A stretch of DNA of 64,000 nucleotides. It comes from CAYVTM01 sp964454645 (GTDB taxonomy: Bacteria; Bacteroidota; Bacteroidia; Sphingobacteriales; Sphingobacteriaceae). This document shows, in pieces, positions 59,285-64,000 of the stretch. The position numbers were made by a program, and so were the translations under genes. The notes under the pieces were generated by a model that had not been told where the DNA came from, did not search any database, and saw only the letters and a list, made by a program, of their open reading frames with translations. Location of the stretch: assembly GCA_964454645.1 (NCBI GenBank), contig CAYVTM010000001.1:310001-374000 (forward strand), written 5' to 3'. How positions within the stretch are numbered: the first letter of the stretch is position 1; the number at the start of each line of letters is the position of its first letter.

Positions 59285-59588
59285 GGGGGCAAAAGTACAA
59301 AAAGAGTGCTTTCTGCCAAATTTTTTTTCAATCAAATGCGTCTTTTTCTCGGCTTTATTCTTAAGCAGTTCAGATTGAGAAGATTGAAAAATCAGATTTG
59401 AATGGATTTTTTTATTTTCTAAAGGTTTTAGGATTTATTCCTGATTTTAATCCTTATTTAGTTTATGTTATACAACTCATGGCATGACTATAGTCATGCC
59501 ATGAGTTGTATAACTACAGATTTAACATTCTCTTAACATCTAATAGTGTATACTTGTATAATTTACGCATGTAACGATATACACAATT
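59285..59588. other. Intergenic region with a 48-bp palindrome
   Basis: About 300 nt between tRNA-Ser and the DUF3820 gene. I see no coding frame. The tRNA promoter should be near 59290-59330. The main feature is the palindrome at 59467-59514. Confidence 0.5.
59467..59514. repeat. Perfect 48-bp palindrome
   Basis: The 24-nt arm starts GTTATACAACTCATGG and ends CATGACTA at the centre 59490/59491, and the second arm is its exact reverse complement with no spacer. Neither side has a T-run, so it does not look like a terminator. It could extrude as a cruciform or bind a dimeric protein. Confidence 0.9.
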
Positions 59589-59816
59589 ATGGAAATTAAC
59601 TCATCAATACTCAGCGATTTGGTAAAAGACCGTATGCCTTTTGGAAAATACAAAGGTGCTCTTTTGTGTGATCTCCCCGAATACTATTTGATCTGGTTCA
59701 AGAATCAAGGCTTCCCTCCGGGTAAGTTAGGTATGGAACTGGAAACGCTGTACGAAATAAAGCTAAATGGATTGGAGAATTTACTAGCCCCCTTGCGTAA
59801 GCAGTATATTCTCTGA
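59589..59816 (+). CDS. DUF3820 family protein
   Basis: The 75-residue protein matches DUF3820, small proteins of unknown function found in many bacteria: MPFGKYKGALLCDLPEYYLIWFKNQGFPPGKLGMELETLYEIKLNGLENLLAPL. The domain resembles a nucleic-acid-binding-like fold, which is a family-level idea only. The gene stands alone, 74 nt after the palindrome, with AT-rich sequence in front. Confidence 0.88.
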   Translation: MEINSSILSDLVKDRMPFGKYKGALLCDLPEYYLIWFKNQGFPPGKLGMELETLYEIKLNGLENLLAPLRKQYIL

Positions 59817-60149
59817 CCAATCCCTGGTTTCTTTTTAAATAAGTCCTATCGTAATTGCTACATAATCAATTAATCGTATTCGTTAGCAATATACCTGCCT
59901 GTCAATTCGTTCTCAATTTAAAGTTGTATATATAATACATTTTTTTATCTGTCCAAAATTCTGCACAAAGTAAAATCTCGCATAGGGGTAATTCAGTTTT
60001 AAAATGTCATCAATAGTGTATTTAAGCAGGCTTTATTTCGTTTTGGAACAGGAATTGATAGATATAGGAACTTTTGTATAAAAGTTGAACATTTTATACA
60101 AAAGTTACGTACAAACGATGGTTAACAGCAAACACTTAACATAAACCCC
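59817..60149. other. Intergenic region upstream of the OmpA-like gene
   Basis: About 330 nt of AT-rich sequence without a credible gene. It contains the 15-bp-arm inverted repeat at 60069-60106, close to the start of the OmpA-like gene. The -7 element is not clear; AACTTTTG (60069-60076) is one mismatch from TAnnTTTG and overlaps the repeat. Confidence 0.5.
60069..60106. promoter_or_regulatory. Inverted repeat upstream of the OmpA-like gene
   Basis: AACTTTTGTATAAAA (60069-60083) and TTTTATACAAAAGTT (60092-60106) are perfect inverted repeats with an 8-nt spacer GTTGAACA. The pair ends 43 nt before the ATG at 60150 and is likely an operator or a leader hairpin. Confidence 0.65.
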
Positions 60150-60710
60150 ATGAAACAGTTAAATAAAACCTTTCTTAGAAAGGTGGTATCAGCACTATTC
60201 TTTTCAGGAATTATTTTTTCATCCTCAGGATCTTTTTCCGGAACCGGTTCGGATACTTCTGTCGGTATGGTGGATCTTGCCGGAGAATATGAAGATCTGT
60301 ATTTGGATAAACAAATGCTTGAAATCAAAATGTCTTTTAAAAACATAAAGGCCGATATGGTTTCTAAAGGCATTCGCTTAATTATTCCGGTTGACGATTT
60401 ATTTGAATCTAACTCGGGGGACTTAAAACCTCAGGCAGCCATTATTTTCGATGATTTATCAGATATTCTGAAAAAATACGATAAAACGAAGGTATTGGTA
60501 ACGGTACATACGGATTCGGATGGTGCTGAAGACATTAATCTTCGTATCACTAAAAAGAGAGCTGAGGTTATTGAGACTCAGATCAACAAAACCGGTGTAA
60601 AGAAATCAAGAATCACAGCTTTTGGTTTTGGTGAAATCCAACCTATTTCGAGCAATTCGGATGCTGAAGGAAAGAAACAAAATCGTAGGGTGGAGTTACT
60701 TATATACTAA
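60150..60710 (+). CDS. OmpA family protein
   Basis: The 186-residue exported protein has a signal peptide (VVSALFFSGIIFSSSGSFSG) and an OmpA-C peptidoglycan-binding domain from about residue 75: GIRLIIPVDDLFESNSGDLKPQAAIIFDDLSDILKKY, VLVTVHTDSDGAEDINLRITKKRAEVIETQI, ITAFGFGEIQPISSNSDAEGKKQNRRVELLIY. The HTDS and NRRVE patterns match the family. There is no barrel domain, so it is a soluble periplasmic or anchored form. Another OmpA-like gene lies at the window's end. Confidence 0.9.
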   Translation: MKQLNKTFLRKVVSALFFSGIIFSSSGSFSGTGSDTSVGMVDLAGEYEDLYLDKQMLEIKMSFKNIKADMVSKGIRLIIPVDDLFESNSGDLKPQAAIIFDDLSDILKKYDKTKVLVTVHTDSDGAEDINLRITKKRAEVIETQINKTGVKKSRITAFGFGEIQPISSNSDAEGKKQNRRVELLIY

Positions 60711-61300
60711 ACTATATTAAAAACTCTCGTTTTTTGAATTTTCACAGTTCGCAATACAATACTAAACTTATTTTGCTGCCATTTCATTAAGGTAATGGAT
60801 TTGGAAATAGTGTAAAGCCGGGAAATAAGCTTTACGTCACTAATTATATGTAGGCTCCTATATTCGTATGGTCGGCAAATGTTATTATTATGAATACAAT
60901 AAGATAAATGGCCTGTTCGGTTTCTTCTTATTCTGTCTAAAGGTTTTGGGGAGTTCTGACAAGGTTGGCTCAAACCTTATAACGCTTAGCTTGTTAGTTA
61001 AAAACGAACCGGATTGGCAAGTACATTATTGATAGCCATGTTGATTTTATTTCTGTTGATGTTATACATATACATTTCCTGATTATCAAATCCACTTACC
61101 GGAATAGCTAAGGTTTAGGATCGATTTTATTAAAGCAAAGTTGTGGTCTTACCGATGGGATTTCTAATGCCGGCAAATACAATATTTGGAATTTATGATT
61201 AATTAAATGAGGGTCTTTCCGGCCCCCTTTATACTTATAGATTCCTTTTATTTAATTGTATCTTGGTTCTGTTTATTTTTAAGACTTTTTTCAATTTAAC
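60711..61300. other. 590-nt intergenic region, possible gene relic
   Basis: No intact gene is found. On the minus strand at about 60998-61109 a 36-codon open stretch ends ...NQEMYMYNINRNKINMAINNVLANPVRF, blocked upstream by a stop and with other frames continuing weakly, which may be a decayed coding fragment. A GC-rich spot at 61209-61228 (GGGTC-TTTCC-GGCCCCC) could be a weak hairpin. Confidence 0.35.
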
Positions 61301-62173
61301 ATGGACTTTTTTCTTCAAAACGATTTACTTAAGATACAGGTGAATGAACAGGGAGCTGAGTTATGCAGCCTTTGGTCTAAACCTGAGAATACCGAGTATC
61401 TTTGGCAGGCAGATGCTACATTTTGGGCAAGGCGTTCACCCATTTTGTTCCCCATTGTCGGGAAATTTAAAAATGATATTTATACCTATCAGGGTAGAAC
61501 GTATAACATGACTCAACATGGTTTTGCCCGCGATTCGAAATTCGAATGTATATCCCGGTCGGAGCAGAGGCTTATTTTTAAGCTGAGTTCTTCTCCCGAT
61601 ACACTTCGGTGCTACCCTTTTCCATTCGAGTTGTATGTGACTTATGTACTACTCGATAAGCAAGTCACAGTTGAATTTTCGGTGGTAAATACCGGTTCTG
61701 AAGCGATGTATTTTTCGATAGGAGCGCACCCGGCATTTAATATTCCCTTACATGCCGATGAACGTTTAGAAGATTATTCCATTCATTTCGATAAACAGGA
61801 ACAAGCTGTACGACACCATATTGATCGGGGGTTATTTTCGAATGAACAAACAGTTCTTTTAAACCGTGAGAATGTCTTAGCTCTGAACGAAGAGTTATTT
61901 GCAAACGATGCCCTAGTCTTCAAGCATTTGCGTTCGGAACAGGTTTCGATTGTGCATCGCTCTAAGGGCGCTGTTTTGGATATGGTGTTTCCTGATTTCC
62001 CTTATCTGGGAATTTGGAAAAAAACGGGCGCGCCTTTCTTATGTATAGAACCCTGGTGTGGCTTGGCTGATACGATTGATAGTGATGGAATGTTGATTTA
62101 TAAAGAGGGCATACAAGTACTTGAGGCGAATGAAGAATTTGCAAGAAGCTATTCGATTCTTATACATGTTTAG
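61301..62173 (+). CDS. Aldose 1-epimerase family protein (LacX/YeaD-like)
   Basis: The 290-residue protein belongs to the galactose mutarotase-like superfamily: LKIQVNEQGAELCSLWSK, EYLWQADATFWARRSPILFPIVGKFKNDIYTYQGRTYNMTQHGFARDSKF, FSIGAHPAFNIPL and LGIWKKTGAPFLCIEPWCGLAD. The His of the GFARD and GAHPAFN motifs and the Glu in CIEPW are the usual active-site residues. LacX/YeaD-type members are thought to act on hexose phosphates or free sugars; the exact substrate is not known. Confidence 0.9.
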   Translation: MDFFLQNDLLKIQVNEQGAELCSLWSKPENTEYLWQADATFWARRSPILFPIVGKFKNDIYTYQGRTYNMTQHGFARDSKFECISRSEQRLIFKLSSSPDTLRCYPFPFELYVTYVLLDKQVTVEFSVVNTGSEAMYFSIGAHPAFNIPLHADERLEDYSIHFDKQEQAVRHHIDRGLFSNEQTVLLNRENVLALNEELFANDALVFKHLRSEQVSIVHRSKGAVLDMVFPDFPYLGIWKKTGAPFLCIEPWCGLADTIDSDGMLIYKEGIQVLEANEEFARSYSILIHV

Positions 62174-62187
62174 TGAGTAGAAGCATT

Positions 62188-62217
62188 TTGAAAATACTGG
62201 ACGAAAAGTATTTTCAA
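62188..62217. other. Inverted repeat after the epimerase gene
   Basis: TTGAAAATACT (62188-62198) and AGTATTTTCAA (62207-62217) pair over 11 bp with an 8-nt loop. No T-run follows. It lies 15 nt after the stop and may be a non-canonical terminator or mRNA 3' structure. Confidence 0.5.
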
Positions 62218-62318
62218 GGTAATAAAGAATTAGAGCTTACATTAAGCAAACATTATTACGCTTAAGGTGTTAATTAAGAACCTTACAAATTTTTATTTCA
62301 AAATAGATATCATTTAAT

Positions 62319-62336
62319 TAAGTTTGCGACGCAAAC
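62319..62336 (+). promoter_or_regulatory. Citrate synthase promoter with overlapping inverted repeat
   Basis: TAAGTTTG (62319-62326) fits the -7 consensus. GTTTGC-GAC-GCAAAC (62322-62336) is an inverted repeat over the same bases and the likely start site, a possible operator. The ATG is at 62355. Confidence 0.5.
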
Positions 62337-62354
62337 CATAAAATCCTCATAAAA

Positions 62355-63641
62355 ATGTCAGAAACCGCAGAACTCATTTTAGAAGGCAAATCTTACAAAT
62401 TACCTGTAATTACAGGTACCGAAAATGAAAAAGCAATCGATATTTCAAAGCTACGCGATGAAACCGGTTATGTTACACTTGATTCGGGTTATAAGAATAC
62501 CGGAGCTACCAAAAGTGCGATTACTTTTTTAGATGGTGAAAAAGGAATTCTAAAATACAGGGGGTATCCGATTGAACAACTGGCTGAGAAATCTACGTTT
62601 ATTGAGGTTGCTTACTTGCTTATTTACGGAGAGTTGCCGACCAAAACCGAGTTGGATAATTTTACCTACGAAATGAGCCGTCATACATTGATTCATGAGG
62701 ATATGAAGAAATTTTTTGATGGTTATCCATCAAAAGCACATCCGATGGGTCAGTTGGTTTCTTTGGTTTGTTCTTTATCTTCTTTCTATCCGGAATCCTT
62801 GGATGCAAATCCTACACAAGAAGAATTAAATCTTTCCATTATTAAATTATTGGCGAAAATGAGCACTATTGTTTCCTGGATTCACAAAAAATCCCTGGGG
62901 CATCCGCTTATCTATCCTCAAAATAAATTGGATTATGTGTCTAATTTTTTAAACATGACTTTCGGAAACCGTACAGAAGAGTATGTGATCGATCCGGTGG
63001 TTGTGGATGCTATGAATAAATTATTAATCCTTCATGCCGATCATGAGCAAAACTGCTCAACCTCGACCGTACGTATTGTAGGTTCTTCCGATGCAAACTT
63101 ATATGCTTCGGTAGCTTCGGGTATTTCGGCATTGTGGGGGCCTCTTCACGGTGGTGCAAATCAAGCGGTAATTGAAATGCTTGAAGCCATTAAAGCCGAC
63201 GGGGGCGATACCAAAAAATGGATTGCCAAAGCAAAAGATAAAAACGATCCTTTCCGATTGATGGGATTCGGTCATCGTGTATATAAAAACTTCGACCCTC
63301 GTGCAACAATCATTAAAGAAGCATGTGATAACGTATTGAATAAATTGGGGGTGAATGATCCGGTACTGGATATTGCCAAAGGATTGGAGCAGGCTGCCCT
63401 AAGTGATCCGTATTTTGTAGAGCGTAAACTGTATCCGAATGTTGATTTCTATTCAGGAATTATTTACCGGGCTATTGGTTTCCCTACGGAAATGTTTACT
63501 GTATTATTTGCATTGGGACGTCTTCCGGGATGGGTTGCTCAATGGAAAGAAATGCACGAAAACAGAGAGCCTATTGGTCGCCCGCGCCAGATATATGTTG
63601 GATACTCACAACGCGATTATCAAATTATCGGGAAAAGATAA
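62355..63641 (+). CDS. gltA: Citrate synthase
   Basis: The enzyme joins oxaloacetate and acetyl-CoA at the entry to the TCA cycle. The 428-residue protein is the long, hexameric type of Gram-negatives: LDSGYKNTGATKSAITFLDGEKGILKYRGYPIEQLAEKSTFIEVAYLLIYGELP, catalytic His in ILHADHEQNCSTSTVR, SGISALWGPLHGGANQAVIEM, MGFGHRVYKNFDPRA and catalytic Asp in LYPNVDFYSGIIYRAIGFP, ending with RPRQIYVGYSQRDY. A strong terminator follows. Confidence 0.97.
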   Translation: MSETAELILEGKSYKLPVITGTENEKAIDISKLRDETGYVTLDSGYKNTGATKSAITFLDGEKGILKYRGYPIEQLAEKSTFIEVAYLLIYGELPTKTELDNFTYEMSRHTLIHEDMKKFFDGYPSKAHPMGQLVSLVCSLSSFYPESLDANPTQEELNLSIIKLLAKMSTIVSWIHKKSLGHPLIYPQNKLDYVSNFLNMTFGNRTEEYVIDPVVVDAMNKLLILHADHEQNCSTSTVRIVGSSDANLYASVASGISALWGPLHGGANQAVIEMLEAIKADGGDTKKWIAKAKDKNDPFRLMGFGHRVYKNFDPRATIIKEACDNVLNKLGVNDPVLDIAKGLEQAALSDPYFVERKLYPNVDFYSGIIYRAIGFPTEMFTVLFALGRLPGWVAQWKEMHENREPIGRPRQIYVGYSQRDYQIIGKR

Positions 63642-63656
63642 TTTGACAGAAAAAAT

Positions 63657-63692
63657 AAAAAAAGCTGCTCAGTATACTGAGCAGCTTTTTTT
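63657..63692. terminator. Bidirectional intrinsic terminator
   Basis: A perfect palindrome, AAAAAAAGCTGCTCAGTA and its reverse complement, centred at 63674/63675, with seven A on the left and seven T on the right. It can terminate gltA on the plus strand and the OmpA-like gene on the minus strand. Confidence 0.93.
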
Positions 63693-63705
63693 GAATAGAT
63701 TCCTA

Positions 63706-64000
63706 TCAATTCGAAATAATTTTTATTTCTGTTCTCCGGTTGTTTGCTCTTCCTTGTTCGGTTGTATTTACATCAATCGGGAATGCTTCTCCATAACCCC
63801 TGTAGGTTAAGCGAGCAGATTCAATACCCATACGTATCAGGTAATCGTATACTGCTTTTGCCCGATTGGCCGAGAGGGTTAAATTCGTTTGTACTTCGCC
63901 TACATGATCGGTATGTCCGCCAATCTCCACCTGTACCTGCGTATTGGTCTTTAAGAAATGAATCAGCTTATCCAATTCGTATTTCGATTCATTTTTGAGT
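63706..64000 (-). CDS. OmpA family protein, C-terminal part (5' end outside window)
   Basis: Ninety-eight residues of an OmpA-C domain are visible and the frame stays open to the edge of the window. The sequence ESKYELDKLIHFLKTNTQVQVEIGGHTDHVGEVQTNLTLSANRAKAVYDYLIRMGIESARLTYRGYGEAFPIDVNTTEQGRANNRRTEIKI is a full match to the peptidoglycan-binding domain, with GHTD, SxxRA and NRRTE. In Bacteroidota such a domain often ends larger proteins with WD40-like or barrel regions. It faces gltA across the shared terminator. Confidence 0.93.
   Translation of the reverse strand, partial: LKNESKYELDKLIHFLKTNTQVQVEIGGHTDHVGEVQTNLTLSANRAKAVYDYLIRMGIESARLTYRGYGEAFPIDVNTTEQGRANNRRTEIKIISN

Noticed and set aside
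59128..59364. 78-codon plus-strand frame after mutS
   Set aside because: It runs through the tRNA-Ser gene and its terminator, so it cannot be a protein gene.
60707..60973. 88-codon minus-strand frame in the gap after the OmpA-like gene
   Set aside because: No signal, domain or plausible start; composition is like the surrounding non-coding DNA.
1..64000. CRISPR array, IS element, prophage or integrative element
   Set aside because: No regularly spaced direct repeats, transposase, integrase or phage genes are visible; both tRNA genes lack a nearby integrase or a duplicated tRNA 3' end.

Overview
The window is chromosomal DNA from a member of the phylum Bacteroidota, most likely a free-living Cytophagales/Sphingobacteriales-type bacterium; the order is an inference, the phylum is well supported. 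Evidence: several promoters fit the Bacteroidota sigma consensus (TAnnTTTG at -7) and often sit directly on the start codon; Shine-Dalgarno sites are weak; there is a type IX secretion (T9SS) C-terminal sorting domain on an M43 protease; and many proteins belong to families largely or wholly restricted to Bacteroidota (DUF3078, DUF4294, DUF4783, DUF5686, DUF6588-like, DUF2795). The content is core housekeeping DNA. I see no prophage, insertion sequence, CRISPR array, integron, rRNA operon or recognisable defence island.

Layout. 1-3.2 kb: end of a pirin, a DUF3078 outer-membrane protein, and a trpS-dNK-kdsB minus-strand operon. 4.2-6.5 kb: plus-strand operon plsC-gatC-ABC ATPase-pduO. 6.7-9.2 kb: DUF2795 protein, bacillithiol deacetylase bshB1, lysine 6-transaminase. 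9.3-16.9 kb: ACC-deaminase-like enzyme, outer-membrane protein, RluD-type pseudouridine synthase, class IV aminotransferase, fmt, NamZ-type muramidase, LolC/E-like permease. 17-22.8 kb (minus strand): lipoprotein, mazG, histidine kinase with an overlapping multi-pass membrane protein, tRNA-Pro, accD, class I aldolase. 23-35 kb: GNAT, DUF5686 protein, purC, STAS protein, rnz, gpmI, DUF4783 protein, nadC, plsY and the T9SS M43 protease. 35-40.5 kb (minus strand): pabB, purA, a Fur-family regulator and a RelA/SpoT synthetase-hydrolase. 40.5-47.7 kb: DUF4294 and NRDE proteins, two unknown exported proteins, an XRE regulator, chrA, a TPR protein, etfBA and a bifunctional nuclease. 47.7-59.2 kb: dnaB, rlmB-like gene, manC-kdsD, recQ, kdsA, a SpoU methyltransferase and mutS. 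59.2-64 kb: tRNA-Ser, DUF3820 protein, OmpA-like protein, aldose-epimerase-like protein, citrate synthase, and the C-terminal end of a second OmpA-like protein.

Functional links. Three Kdo/LPS genes (kdsD, kdsA, kdsB) lie in separate transcription units. plsC and plsY cover two phospholipid acylation steps. fmt, trpS, gatC, rlmB-like and RluD-like genes serve translation. mutS, recQ and dnaB serve DNA maintenance. An orphan LolD/MacB-type ATPase and an orphan LolC/E-type permease lie 10 kb apart and may work together.

The most unusual material is non-coding: a 48-bp perfect palindrome (59467-59514), a 15-bp-arm inverted repeat just upstream of the OmpA-like gene (60069-60106), a set of mutually exclusive hairpins between divergent genes (11505-11554), a branched fold after bshB1 (7698-7765), and a cluster of DnaA-box-like sites between dnaB and the rlmB-like gene (49331-49479). 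I did not find a convincing new multi-gene system.
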